In this document: in pieces, positions 19,432 through 28,651 of the stretch
How positions within the stretch are numbered: position 1 is the first letter of the stretch
Layout of the letters: the number at the start of each line of letters is the position of its first letter
Source: Nitrosomonas sp.
Lineage (GTDB): Bacteria; Pseudomonadota; Gammaproteobacteria; Burkholderiales; Nitrosomonadaceae
Reading direction: 5' to 3'
DNA length: 64,000 bases
Assembly (NCBI GenBank): GCA_019635215.1
Contig: JAHBZZ010000014.1
Location: forward strand, 1-64,000
Notes under the pieces: generated by a model
What the model saw: the letters and a program-made list of their open reading frames with translations, nothing else
The model's database searches: none
What the model was told of the DNA's origin: nothing
Made by a program: the position numbers and the translations under genes

Positions 19432-21354
19432 GTGCAAGCTGAAACAAAAAAAGAACATCTAAGTTTCCAGGCTGAAGCTAATCAGCTCTTAAAGCTGATG
19501 ATTCATTCCTTATATAGTAATAAGGAAATTTTTCTACGTGAATTAATATCCAATGCATCGGATGCGGCCGACAAACTGCGTTTTGAGGGGCTTGCTGACG
19601 CCGCTTTGTTTGAGAATGATCCTGAGTTGAAAATCAATATCAGCTACGATAATGAAGCCAGAACGATCACGATTTCAGACAATGGCATTGGCATGTCAAG
19701 GCAGGAAGTTATCGATCATATCGGTACTATCGCTAAATCAGGTACACGGGAGTTCTTTAATTCACTGACAGGGGATCAGGCGAAGGATGCGCACTTGATA
19801 GGGCAGTTCGGTGTTGGTTTCTACTCCGCTTTTATCATCGCTGACAAAGTGACACTGATTACACGGCGTGCAGGACTGACAGCAGAGCATGGGGTATGTT
19901 GGGAATCGGGGGGGGAGGGGCAATATACGCTGGAAACCGTAACAAAAGAATCACGCGGTACAGAGATTACTCTACATTTACGCGAAGGGGAAGATGATCT
20001 TCTCAATGGTTACCGCTTGCGTAATATCATTCGTAAATACTCTGATCACATTACACTACCCATTCTTATGAAAAAAGAAGAGTGGTCAGATGATGAGAAG
20101 AAAAACAAAATTACTGATAATGATGAGACCATTAATCAGGCAAATGCGTTATGGGCGCGTCCTAAAAATGAAATCACTGAAGAACAGTATCAAGAATTTT
20201 ATAAGCATGTAGCACATGATTTTGAACCCCCATTGACATATGTTCATGCACGTGTTGAAGGTCGCCAGGAATATACGCAGTTGCTTTATATTCCATCACG
20301 TGCCCCTTTTGATCTGTTTGACCGTGAACATCGCCATGGAATAAAACTTTATGTACAGCGCGTATTTATCATGGATGATGCTGAGAAGCTGATGCCAAGT
20401 TACTTGCGTTTTGTACGAGGCATTATCGATACGAACAGTTTGTCACTCAATGTCTCACGCGAGATTTTGCAGGAATCCAAAGACATTGATGCAATCAGAT
20501 CAGGAGCGGTCAAGAAAGTTTTGGGGTTGATTGAGGACCTCGCCAAAGGCGACTCCGAAGCAGAAAAAGAAAAATTTAAAACTTTTTACAATGAATTCGG
20601 CCAGGTACTCAAAGAAGGTGTTGGCGAAGATTATGCTAATCGTGATCGCATTGCCCATTTACTGCGCTTCGTTACTACCGTTAGCGTAACGGATGAACCC
20701 ACTGTGTCACTGAACGACTATATCGGGCGAATGAAAGAGGGCCAGGAAAAAATTTATTTTGCTACTGCTGACAGCCTCAAAGCAGTTAGAAGCAGTCCGC
20801 ATCTGGAGGTTTTTCGGAAAAAGGGAATTGAAGTGCTATTGCTGGCTGATCGGGTTGATGAATGGCTGGTCAGTCATCTGACAGAATTTGAAGGAAAACA
20901 TCTGCAATCTGTCGCGAAGGGCGGCCTGGATTTGGGTAATCTTGAAGATGAATTGGAAAAAGAAGAACACAAAAAAGAAAGTACGGAATATCAGGATCTT
21001 ATTGATAGAATGAAAAGTGTACTTACCGATAAAGTGAAGGATGTTCGTATTACGTTGCGGTTGACCGAGTCGCCGGCTTGCCTGGTAGCAGATACGTATG
21101 ATATGAGCGGGAACCTGGAGCGCCTGCTAAAACAGGCGGGGCAGAAAATTACACATACCAAGCCGATTCTTGAAATCAATCCACATCATCCGATGGTACA
21201 GCGCCTCAAAACTGAAGAGTCACATTTTGAAGATTGGAGTCATATTTTGTTTGACCAGGCATTGTTAGCTGAGGGCGGTCACCCGGAAGATCCGGCGGCA
21301 TTCGTCAGACGGCTAAACGAATTGTTATTGTTCGGTCAACTGAGTAAGCATTAA
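19432..21354 (+). CDS. htpG: Molecular chaperone HtpG (Hsp90)
   Basis: This is the cytosolic Hsp90 chaperone, an ATP-driven dimer that remodels client proteins, 640 aa. The N-terminal GHKL ATPase pocket is complete: [35 protein letters not shown]. The middle-domain Arg is in [11 protein letters not shown]. The start is GTG with AGGAGAG 4 bp upstream. The start of the next helix bundle and the C-terminal dimer domain are intact. It is flanked by a heat-shock-type promoter and a strong terminator, so it is probably a single-gene transcript. Confidence 0.98.
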   Translation: MQAETKKEHLSFQAEANQLLKLMIHSLYSNKEIFLRELISNASDAADKLRFEGLADAALFENDPELKINISYDNEARTITISDNGIGMSRQEVIDHIGTIAKSGTREFFNSLTGDQAKDAHLIGQFGVGFYSAFIIADKVTLITRRAGLTAEHGVCWESGGEGQYTLETVTKESRGTEITLHLREGEDDLLNGYRLRNIIRKYSDHITLPILMKKEEWSDDEKKNKITDNDETINQANALWARPKNEITEEQYQEFYKHVAHDFEPPLTYVHARVEGRQEYTQLLYIPSRAPFDLFDREHRHGIKLYVQRVFIMDDAEKLMPSYLRFVRGIIDTNSLSLNVSREILQESKDIDAIRSGAVKKVLGLIEDLAKGDSEAEKEKFKTFYNEFGQVLKEGVGEDYANRDRIAHLLRFVTTVSVTDEPTVSLNDYIGRMKEGQEKIYFATADSLKAVRSSPHLEVFRKKGIEVLLLADRVDEWLVSHLTEFEGKHLQSVAKGGLDLGNLEDELEKEEHKKESTEYQDLIDRMKSVLTDKVKDVRITLRLTESPACLVADTYDMSGNLERLLKQAGQKITHTKPILEINPHHPMVQRLKTEESHFEDWSHILFDQALLAEGGHPEDPAAFVRRLNELLLFGQLSKH

Positions 21355-21395
21355 GTATTAATTTACTTCGAGATATTTATAGTATTCAAGATTTG

Positions 21396-21440
21396 CCGTC
21401 TCCAAACAGAATTGAATTGATTGGAGACGGTTCTCTTTTA
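21396..21440 (+). terminator. Rho-independent terminator of htpG
   Basis: CCGTCTCCAA (21396-21405) and TTGGAGACGG (21421-21430) make a perfect 10-bp stem with a 15-nt loop, followed directly by TTCTCTTTT. It lies 42 bp after the htpG stop. This is the clearest intrinsic terminator in the window. Confidence 0.9.
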
Positions 21441-21471
21441 AGAGATCATTGTTTCTGCAACTTTAGTACAA

Positions 21472-21499
21472 TTTAGAAGTCTATTTGAAAGTGTATAAT
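21472..21499 (+). promoter_or_regulatory. Possible promoter of ogt-xerD
   Basis: A perfect -10 hexamer TATAAT (21494-21499) is preceded at 16 bp by TTTAGA (four of six bases of the -35 consensus). It lies 48 bp upstream of the ogt start, just after the htpG terminator, where a new promoter is needed. Confidence 0.4.
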
Positions 21500-21547
21500 T
21501 TTGTACCGGATTATCAGAAATAGTTTCCTAAAGAAGGAAACCAGAAG

Positions 21548-22027
21548 ATGGCTAAACATGAAAAAAAATATCAGGCTAGAATGTCTGCGCCATTTGCGGT
21601 TTTAGGTATCCGTACAGAAGAAGACTGGTTAACGGAGATCGATTATTTACCGATCAATACACTGTTACAAAAACCTGATACGCCATTAGCAAAAGAAGTA
21701 TGCGCACAATTGCGGGCATATCTGTTAGATCCAAAATTTATATTTGATCTTTCTTTGCATATCAGTGGAACAGTGCATCAACGCCGAGTATGGCAGAAGA
21801 TCCAGGAAGTCCCGAGTGGTCAGACTAGTAGCTATGCAGAGATTGCCACAGTTATACATTCCGCTCCAAGAGCGGTGGGGCGAGCGTGTGGTGCGAACAA
21901 AATTCCAATTATCATTCCATGCCATAGAATCATTGCCAAGGATGGCGGATTAGGCGGTTTTATGAATGCCAGTGAAGGCAATCCTTTAGAAATTAAGCGA
22001 TGGTTATTGAAACATGAAAGTATCTGA
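21548..22027 (+). CDS. ogt: Methylated-DNA--protein-cysteine methyltransferase
   Basis: This suicide repair protein takes the methyl group from O6-methylguanine, 159 aa. The acceptor Cys is residue 125 in IIPCHRIIAKDGGLGG, and the DNA-binding helix carries SYAEIA and APRAVGRACGANK. The ATG start follows AAGAAGGAAACC (GGA about 8 bp upstream). It overlaps xerD by 14 bp, so the two are translated from one message. Ogt and Ada-C are hard to separate; the lack of an N-terminal Ada zinc domain argues for Ogt. Confidence 0.93.
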   Translation: MAKHEKKYQARMSAPFAVLGIRTEEDWLTEIDYLPINTLLQKPDTPLAKEVCAQLRAYLLDPKFIFDLSLHISGTVHQRRVWQKIQEVPSGQTSSYAEIATVIHSAPRAVGRACGANKIPIIIPCHRIIAKDGGLGGFMNASEGNPLEIKRWLLKHESI

Positions 22028-22928
22028 ACAAAATGCCGGAATTCTCGATGAATTTTTTGATGCTTTGTGGCTTGAAGATGGTTTGGCGCGTAATACGCTA
22101 CAAAGTTATCGCAATGATTTACAGGTTTTTGCGGATTGGCTCGGTCAGCATAATGGTTATAAGAAAGAGTCCATTATTGATGCAACACATGCGGATTTGC
22201 TCGATTTTCTGGCTTCAAGAGTAGAGGCAAAGAAAAAAGCCAGCACTACCAGTCGGGAATTATCGAGTCTGAAACGTTTTTATCGCTATCTGTTACGTCA
22301 GGGAAAAATAACGATTGATCCGAGTTTGAATATTGCAGCACCGAAGCTGATACGAAATCTACCAGAGAGTCTGGCGGAACAAGAGGTTGAATTATTATTG
22401 CAAGCACCGGATCTTAACAGCCCACTTGGTTTACGTGATCGGGCAATGCTGGAAGTATTGTATGCCAGTGGATTGCGGGTTTCTGAACTGATTAATTTGA
22501 AGTATTCACAAGTTAGTCAGGACATGGGTGTAGTGAGAGTAATGGGTAAAGGCATGCGGGAGCGCCTAACCCCGCTCGGGGAGGAATCTATGGAGTGGCT
22601 GAACCGTTATACGCGGCAATCACGCCCTCTATTACTACAAGGTATCGTGACGGATACCGTTTTTGTTACTGCGCGTGGTGGTGCGATGACCCGGCAGGCA
22701 TTCTGGTATTTGATCAAGCGTCATGCCAAGGCTGTTGGAATATCCAAGTCACTTTCTCCGCATACTATACGTCATGCGTTTGCGACACATTTGTTAAATC
22801 ACGGTGCTGATTTGCGTGTCGTGCAATTACTGCTAGGTCATTCAGATATTTCTACCACGCAAATTTATACACATATCGCAAGTGAACGCCTGAAGCAATT
22901 GCATGCAAAGCATCATCCCAGAGGTTGA
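22014..22928 (+). CDS. xerD: Site-specific tyrosine recombinase XerD
   Basis: This is the chromosome-dimer resolution recombinase that acts with XerC at dif, 304 aa. An N-terminal SAM-like domain (residues 10-95) precedes the catalytic domain. The full active-site set is visible: Arg155 (GLRVSEL), Lys179 (MGKG), His250 and Arg253 (SPHTIRHAFATH), His276 (LLGHSDI) and the nucleophile Tyr285 (TTQIYTHI). It is chromosomal and not next to any mobile element, so it is read as housekeeping xerD rather than a phage integrase. It converges with lysS. Confidence 0.93.
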   Translation: MKVSEQNAGILDEFFDALWLEDGLARNTLQSYRNDLQVFADWLGQHNGYKKESIIDATHADLLDFLASRVEAKKKASTTSRELSSLKRFYRYLLRQGKITIDPSLNIAAPKLIRNLPESLAEQEVELLLQAPDLNSPLGLRDRAMLEVLYASGLRVSELINLKYSQVSQDMGVVRVMGKGMRERLTPLGEESMEWLNRYTRQSRPLLLQGIVTDTVFVTARGGAMTRQAFWYLIKRHAKAVGISKSLSPHTIRHAFATHLLNHGADLRVVQLLLGHSDISTTQIYTHIASERLKQLHAKHHPRG

Positions 22929-22948
22929 TCGGGAAAATAGGAGTTTTG

Positions 22949-24463
22949 TCATTCTTCCGGACGTAACTGCGGGAATAAAATAACGTCGCGGATGCTCGGA
23001 CTGTCTGTAAACAGCATAACCAGTCGATCAATGCCTATACCTTCACCTGCAGTTGGCGGTAATCCGTATTCCAGTGCACGGATGTAATCAGCGTCATAGT
23101 GCATTGCCTCAAGATCTCCAGCATCTTTTGCCTTGGCTTGTTCCATGAACCGAGTTGCTTGATCTTCCGGGTCGTTCAGTTCGGAAAATCCGTTGGCGAT
23201 TTCACGTCCGGCAATATACAATTCGAAACGATCGGTAACTTCAGGGTTATGATCATTACGTCGCGCTAATGGTGATACTTCGGCAGGATAATCAACGATA
23301 AATGTAGGTTCAAATAATAAATGTTCAGTTGTGTTGTCAAAAAGTGATAATTGTAATCCCCCGATGTCGTCGTTAGAGTTGTAATTGATATTCAATGCGG
23401 TCAGGCGATTAACCAGAAAATCCCGGTTATTGAGCTGTACCTCGGTATATTCCGGATAGAATTTCATGATGGCCTGTGTGATGGTCATACGGGCGAAAGA
23501 TCGGCTGAAATTAATTTCACGTTCTTGATAAGTCACAATGGTTGTGCCAAGAACGGTTTGTGCCACAGTGCGCAACATTTCTTCAGTAAAATCCATCAAG
23601 TGCGTGAAATCCTGATAAGCTTCGTAGAATTCCAGCATGGTAAATTCCGGGTTGTGCCGCGTGGAGATACCTTCATTCCTGAAATTTCGATTAATTTCAA
23701 ATACTTTCTCAAGGCCGCCGATAACCAGACGCTTAAGATACAACTCAGGTGCAATACGTAAAAATAATTGCATATCAAGCGCATTATGATGCGTAATAAA
23801 TGGCCGAGCCGTAGCGCCTCCGGGTATCGGGTGCATCATGGGTGTTTCCACTTCTAGATAATCCCGCGCAACAAAGAAATCGCGCATTGCCTGAATAATC
23901 TTTGAGCGCACAGTGAAAACCCGGCGTGTATCTTCATTGGTGATCAGATCGAGATAGCGCAGGCGGTATTTTTGTTCCTGATCAGTCAGTCCATGAAATT
24001 TTTCCGGTAAAGGACGTAATGATTTTGTCAGTAATTGTAGGCGATTAACTCGTATTGAAAGCTCACCGGTCTTGGTTTTGAACAATGTGCCTTCAGCACC
24101 CAGGATATCACCCAGATCATAATGCTTGAATGCCGTATGTTCCGTCTCACCGGTATCGTTGTTGGAAATGAACAATTGTATGCGTCCACTCATGTCCTGG
24201 ATGGTTGCAAAACTCGCTCTGCCCATTACGCGTTTGAGCATCATGCGTCCGGCAACTTTAACGGATATCGGTGATTCTTCCAGAGCCTCTTTCGATTGTC
24301 CGCCATATTGCGCGTGTAATGCTGTGGTCAGATGCTCGCGGCGGAAGGTATTAGGAAATGCATTTCCTTTTTGACGCAATGCAACCAGCTTGGCGCGGCG
24401 TTCAGCGATAATCTGATTTTCTTCTTGCTGCGGCGATGGGATAGGTGAGACTTCCTGAGTCAT
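22949..24463 (-). CDS. lysS: Lysyl-tRNA synthetase (class II)
   Basis: This enzyme charges tRNA-Lys in the cytosol, 504 aa from this start. An N-terminal OB-fold anticodon domain (about residues 45-160) precedes the class II catalytic core. Motif 2 reads [18 protein letters not shown] (core FRNEG...HNPEFT) and motif 3 [16 protein letters not shown] start it at ATG 24463, which gives the usual N-terminus. An upstream in-frame TTG at 24490 adds nine residues with no better ribosome site. It is convergent with xerD and divergent from the GGDEF gene. Confidence 0.97.
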   Translation of the reverse strand: MTQEVSPIPSPQQEENQIIAERRAKLVALRQKGNAFPNTFRREHLTTALHAQYGGQSKEALEESPISVKVAGRMMLKRVMGRASFATIQDMSGRIQLFISNNDTGETEHTAFKHYDLGDILGAEGTLFKTKTGELSIRVNRLQLLTKSLRPLPEKFHGLTDQEQKYRLRYLDLITNEDTRRVFTVRSKIIQAMRDFFVARDYLEVETPMMHPIPGGATARPFITHHNALDMQLFLRIAPELYLKRLVIGGLEKVFEINRNFRNEGISTRHNPEFTMLEFYEAYQDFTHLMDFTEEMLRTVAQTVLGTTIVTYQEREINFSRSFARMTITQAIMKFYPEYTEVQLNNRDFLVNRLTALNINYNSNDDIGGLQLSLFDNTTEHLLFEPTFIVDYPAEVSPLARRNDHNPEVTDRFELYIAGREIANGFSELNDPEDQATRFMEQAKAKDAGDLEAMHYDADYIRALEYGLPPTAGEGIGIDRLVMLFTDSPSIRDVILFPQLRPEE

Positions 24464-24864
24464 ATTTGCGCGTTTAAAACAATTAATCAATGATAAAAAG
24501 AGTATTTTGTAGAGAAGGTATTCATTATACGCGCTACAGTTTGATATACGTAGTCCATTTGAGAGGCTATTGCTCAGATTTGCTCAGCCTCAATCTGAAA
24601 TTTATTTTGATCCATGCAGTTTCAGATTATGATAACCATGGTTCAGAAAATCTTTTTGCCAAAGTTTTAATAGACCCCGTCGTTATTCATCCATTAAATG
24701 GACTCAAGTAAAATCTTTGTCAGAAAAGCACCGTTATTCTCTGGGTTTAATAAGGACAAAGAGCGATTGAAGAATACAACAATGACCTGGTTGTGTGACT
24801 GGGCGTATCAAGTTCAGCGCATGCTGAATTGTGATGTTGTGCTACTCAGTGGAAATATAATGAA
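24464..24864. other. 401-bp intergenic region between lysS and the GGDEF gene
   Basis: This divergent region must hold promoters for both genes. I can point to one element: TTCAGC (24813-24818) and GCTGAA (24823-24828), a 6-bp stem or operator-like dyad 37 bp before the GGDEF start. A 73-codon open frame on the plus strand here has no convincing ribosome site or protein character, and I do not call it. Confidence 0.4.
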
Positions 24865-26457
24865 ATGAATAGCAAACTGCATGTATATGTTACCCGAATA
24901 GTGACTTCAGGCGCTGTTTTCTTCGCCATTGTAGCGTCAACTGTATTTTATTTTTATAATCGGGCCGCACAGCTGAGTGACATGGAAAAAGCCATTGAGC
25001 AGTTGTTTGTGACGGTAAAAATTCCGGCAGAAATTTCGGCGTACCTTGATAACGATGAATTGGCCAGGGAAGTTATTGACGGACTTCAAAAGAACGATGT
25101 TGTTTCTGCCGCTATCCTGACGAGTAGAACAGGCATGGAAGTGGCATCTGCCAGTGCCGTGTCATTGGATACATCCGATTCGTTGTTTTTTTCACTCTAT
25201 AACCCATTTGAAGCTTCCGATTGGGTTGGTGTATTGCAAATCCAGTTGAATAAGGCATTGTTGTATCAGTCTGTCATGAATTCTGCATTGGAACAAATGT
25301 TGATTCTACTGGTATTGATTATTATTGTGGCCACGCTGGTTTTGGTTATGATGCGGCGTGTATTAACGACACCAATTCAATCCATAGCGGATAATTTGCA
25401 TAAAATCACGCCGGGTGAGGAAGGACAGCTGAGTTGTCCAAAAGGTCATGAAAACAATGATATTGGCAATTTGGTGGCCGACATCAATAAATTGCTTATG
25501 TCTACACATGATACTATCGTGCAGGAACGGCAATTGCGAAGCCAGGTTGAAACGATGGAAAAACACTTCCGATTGATATTTGAGCGTGCCAGTGCCGGTA
25601 TTTTTTTGCTGGACTGGAATCTTCATTTGAGGTCCTCCAACAAGGCTTTTCAGAAAATAATCGGTATAGCGGAGATAGAACGCCGATTGGATAAGAAAAA
25701 TATTTATCTGCCCGAGTTATTTACGAATCCGTGTCAGGTTCACGAATTGTTAGATGATATTCTTGAAACCCATAAATCAGTAGCATGTGATCTTCAGCTT
25801 GAAACGACCTGTAATGGCGAAGAAAGATGGTTGCATTGTCTATTTTCGGCTGTGCATAATGACCAAAGTAAAAATGAAGCAGATACCCTGATTGAAGGGC
25901 TTGTCATTGATGTAACGGAACGTACATTTCAAATGGAACGTGTTTTATATGAGTCTGAACATGATCCGTTGACCCAGCTGTTTAACCGGCGTGCAGGAAA
26001 CCAGTTGCTGGACATTATGTTGGTGAATGCGAAAAAGAACAGTGAGCAATTGGTACTGTTACTCATCGATCTGGATGGATTCAAAGAAGTTAATGATAAT
26101 TTTGGTCATAAAGTAGGTGACAAGGTGTTAATTGAAGTTGCCAGCCGCTTGAAGGCGACCGTTCGTAAAGAGGATATTCTGATACGGCTCGGCGGTGATG
26201 AGTTCGTCATAGCATTTAATGTCACTGGTGAAGGCCGCAGTGAAATTGATCATTTCGTGGAAAATCTACTCAATCGTTTTAAAACGGACATACAATTGAA
26301 AGATAATAATAGTATTACCATTGGCTCAAGCATTGGTATTGCTGTTTATCCACATGATGGTGAAACCATTGGAACATTAATGGCCAACGCGGATTCGGCC
26401 ATGTATCTTGCCAAAAAAGAAGGAAAGAATCGCGCTTACTATTACTGTGTAGCCTAA
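24865..26457 (+). CDS. Membrane diguanylate cyclase (HAMP-PAS-GGDEF)
   Basis: This is predicted to make cyclic di-GMP at the inner membrane, 530 aa. Membrane helices at about 11-30 and 143-163 enclose a ~110-residue periplasmic sensor. A HAMP-like linker (164-216) and a PAS domain (230-350) follow, then the GGDEF domain from 360. The active motif is intact (GGDEF, 443-447), as is the inhibitory I-site RKED (434-437) at the correct 5-residue spacing. No EAL domain is present. The cue it senses is not evident. The ATG start has no strong ribosome site. Confidence 0.92.
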   Translation: MNSKLHVYVTRIVTSGAVFFAIVASTVFYFYNRAAQLSDMEKAIEQLFVTVKIPAEISAYLDNDELAREVIDGLQKNDVVSAAILTSRTGMEVASASAVSLDTSDSLFFSLYNPFEASDWVGVLQIQLNKALLYQSVMNSALEQMLILLVLIIIVATLVLVMMRRVLTTPIQSIADNLHKITPGEEGQLSCPKGHENNDIGNLVADINKLLMSTHDTIVQERQLRSQVETMEKHFRLIFERASAGIFLLDWNLHLRSSNKAFQKIIGIAEIERRLDKKNIYLPELFTNPCQVHELLDDILETHKSVACDLQLETTCNGEERWLHCLFSAVHNDQSKNEADTLIEGLVIDVTERTFQMERVLYESEHDPLTQLFNRRAGNQLLDIMLVNAKKNSEQLVLLLIDLDGFKEVNDNFGHKVGDKVLIEVASRLKATVRKEDILIRLGGDEFVIAFNVTGEGRSEIDHFVENLLNRFKTDIQLKDNNSITIGSSIGIAVYPHDGETIGTLMANADSAMYLAKKEGKNRAYYYCVA

Positions 26458-26487
26458 TATGCGTACATATTATTTTTATTGACCACC

Positions 26488-26865
26488 ATGGTACGAATAC
26501 TCCTTAAAATAGCAACAGTTTTAATCGTTTTCCTGATTGTTTTATTTTCTATTAAAACCATTTTTTCAATTACCACCGGGTTTGAAGAATGGATGAATAC
26601 CGCAGTGTCATTATCCTTCGCGGCATTGGTCAGCGGCTATTTATGGCAATGGCTTTTCGGAAGAAAAATTGGTATGGCGGTAGCCGTTGTGAGTGGCATA
26701 TTAATCCTGGGTAGCTTCGGTTTTGTCTTTGGATTTTTCGGGCTGATGTTCGTCATGCGTGATGTACAACAGGCGACAGCCATTGGCATTTTGATCGCCA
26801 GCCCGCTGGGTATGTTGTTGGGCGGTGTTTCCGGTTATATTTTGGCATCCAGACAAAACAGTTGA
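26488..26865 (+). CDS. Small membrane protein of unknown function
   Basis: This 125-aa hydrophobic protein has four likely helices (about 5-27, 36-57, 61-83 and 90-120) and short polar loops containing WQWLFGRK. I do not recognise a family. It lies 30 bp after the GGDEF gene on the same strand and may be co-transcribed with it. The start could be TTG 26479, but ATG 26488 gives a conventional N-terminus that leads straight into the first helix. It converges with zapE. Confidence 0.65.
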   Translation: MVRILLKIATVLIVFLIVLFSIKTIFSITTGFEEWMNTAVSLSFAALVSGYLWQWLFGRKIGMAVAVVSGILILGSFGFVFGFFGLMFVMRDVQQATAIGILIASPLGMLLGGVSGYILASRQNS

Positions 26866-26892
26866 TAAGCAAGTGAGTTTTGGAATTATTTT

Positions 26893-28110
26893 TTAAATGG
26901 ATCTTGAAACAAGCTTACCGTGACCACGTACCAGATAGTCTTCCGATTGCATTTCCATTAATCGTGAAACAACGCGTTCGAATTCAAAATCAATGCTTCC
27001 AGAGCGATACAGCTGTTGGGGCGGAGCTGCCGCTGAGCACAGGAATTTGACGTTATGCTCATATATAGCATCAATAAAATGCATAAAACGGGTGGCTTCA
27101 CTGGTATTTTCATGTGTGAACAGCGGAATCGCAACCATAATAACGGTATGATAGGCTTTTGCAACGGCGATATAATCGACTGGTCCCAGTGGATTGGCGC
27201 AAAGCCGCTTAAATGAAAACACCGCTACGCCGCGTGCCGATTTAGGAACAAACAATTTTCGCCCCTGTACGATCAATTCACCGCTCGGTACTTTTTCACG
27301 ATCTTCGATACTGCGATCCGTTAATCGAAAAAAAATAGCGGATAATGCGGCGGTCGTCGTTTCATTTACCGGGTGAAAATATGTTTTCACACCTTTGAGA
27401 CGATCATAACGATAGTCTACAGGACCATTAAGCGGAATGATCTCCATCCTTTCCTTAATACGATCGATGCATGGTATGAATCGATGCCGATTTAAACCAT
27501 TTTTGTATAGATCATCCGGGGCTCTGTTGGATGTGGAAACAATCACTATACCTTGATTGAATAATTCCTGAAATAGTCGTGTGACCACCATTGCATCGGC
27601 AATATCGGTTATCTGTAACTCATCAAAGCATAGCAAAGTCGTTGTGCTGGCGATTTGGTGCGCTACGGCAGGTATCGGATCATCCAGGTCAATTTTCTTA
27701 TCGGGAATCATATCTTTTAAAGCCAGTTTGCGTTGCTGTATCGACAGGCCGTGCCAGGTTTTCAAATGTGCATGAATATCTAGCATGAATTCCTGAAAAT
27801 GCATGCGTCGTTTAGCGGATAGAGGCACGGTTTCGTAGAATAAATCCATTAACATAGATTTTCCGCGACCAACACCGCCAAAGAGATATATCCCTTTTGG
27901 AGGAGGGATCGGAGCCTCGTCAGCACGAGAAAACAGACGAGTAAACCAGTTGCTTTTACGGATACCGGAACGGGAATAATGCTGCAATGCAGCATGCAAT
28001 TGTTCAAATAGATGAATTGCATTGGCTTGATCAATATCCGGCTTTAGTTCACCGGATTGCATCAGGATTTGATATTCAGTATACGGTGTGTTTTTTTGAT
28101 GGATAATCAT
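26893..28110 (-). CDS. zapE: Cell division ATPase ZapE / AFG1 family
   Basis: This AAA-type ATPase was described in E. coli as a Z-ring-associated protein and is related to mitochondrial AFG1. It is 405 aa. Walker A is GGVGRGKS (78-85) and Walker B LLCFDELQITD. The arginine-finger region follows at STSNRAPDDLYKNGLNR. It is somewhat longer than E. coli ZapE (375 aa) owing to loops, including RKSNWFTRLFSRADE. The ATG start is standard. Confidence 0.92.
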   Translation of the reverse strand: MIIHQKNTPYTEYQILMQSGELKPDIDQANAIHLFEQLHAALQHYSRSGIRKSNWFTRLFSRADEAPIPPPKGIYLFGGVGRGKSMLMDLFYETVPLSAKRRMHFQEFMLDIHAHLKTWHGLSIQQRKLALKDMIPDKKIDLDDPIPAVAHQIASTTTLLCFDELQITDIADAMVVTRLFQELFNQGIVIVSTSNRAPDDLYKNGLNRHRFIPCIDRIKERMEIIPLNGPVDYRYDRLKGVKTYFHPVNETTTAALSAIFFRLTDRSIEDREKVPSGELIVQGRKLFVPKSARGVAVFSFKRLCANPLGPVDYIAVAKAYHTVIMVAIPLFTHENTSEATRFMHFIDAIYEHNVKFLCSAAAPPQQLYRSGSIDFEFERVVSRLMEMQSEDYLVRGHGKLVSRSI

Positions 28111-28267
28111 AATTGCTTAAATTTATAGCTCAAATAAATCAAGGACACACTGATCATTCATGCAGGAAATTAAAGAAAAAACTGAAATGTTTAACCAGTT
28201 TCTTTTATAGGGCATGAGAAGTTCGCATTTTCTGTTGTTGTATTATTTTGTAACTGAGGTAGTCATA

Positions 28268-28366
28268 ATGCATCCCGGCGTAGCAGGTTGCGTCTGCGAT
28301 GCTTGTGTAAACCAGCTCAATTCCCCAGATATACTGAGGTTACTTAAAATCCTTCCAGGTATGTAA
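28268..28366 (+). CDS. Possible 32-aa peptide with a CxCxxC motif
   Basis: ATG at 28268 opens 32 codons ending in TAA. The peptide begins MHPGVAGCVCDACVNQ and ends LLKILPGM, so three Cys lie as C-x-C-x2-C near the N-terminus. GAGG at 28256-28259 sits 8 bp before the ATG, a near-ideal ribosome site. A hairpin with a T run overlaps the end. The arrangement of ribosome site, short frame and terminator suggests a real small transcript. The frame is short enough to be chance and I know no matching family. It could instead be a leader peptide or part of a small RNA. Confidence 0.35.
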   Translation: MHPGVAGCVCDACVNQLNSPDILRLLKILPGM

Positions 28367-28388
28367 ACAGGCCACAAACCTGGTTTTT
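28355..28388 (+). terminator. Hairpin with T run after the small frame
   Basis: CCAGGT (28355-28360) and ACCTGG (28378-28383) can pair, followed by five T. An alternative inner stem uses CAGG 28368-28371 and CCTG 28379-28382. The polarity fits a plus-strand transcript, yet no annotated plus-strand gene ends here, which supports a short transcript from the preceding 100-150 bp. Confidence 0.5.
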
Positions 28389-28651
28389 ATATCCATATTT
28401 TCGTATTATTGTTGTCATACCATTTTATGCGGTGTTTATATTCAATTTCAACACTGCGGAATGTGTTGTCAGGCAATAACGGTATCAAGTGCGAGTGATA
28501 AAATCGATGCCATTCTTTTAACATGATTGAATTGGAACGCTTGGTTCGAAGAACCCATCTTTGGAAAAAGCTCTACAGTATGCTGCCGATTGGTTTCCGA
28601 AATATTTGAAATAATACAGTCATACAAAATCAAATTTAAAGGTTGATACCC

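Larger units (their letters stand above)
28111..28651. other. 541-bp region between zapE and the hydroxyacid dehydrogenase
   Basis: This is a long divergent gap. It holds a short open frame with a good ribosome site (28268-28366), an overlapping hairpin with a T run (to 28388), and about 260 bp of AT-rich sequence with no other gene that I can support. See the separate entries. Confidence 0.5.

Noticed and set aside
22014-22928. Phage integrase or mobile-element recombinase
   Set aside because: The sequence and genomic setting fit housekeeping XerD; no attachment site or cargo is present.
24490-24711. 73-codon plus-strand frame next to lysS
   Set aside because: No ribosome site or protein character; part of an AT-rich intergenic region.
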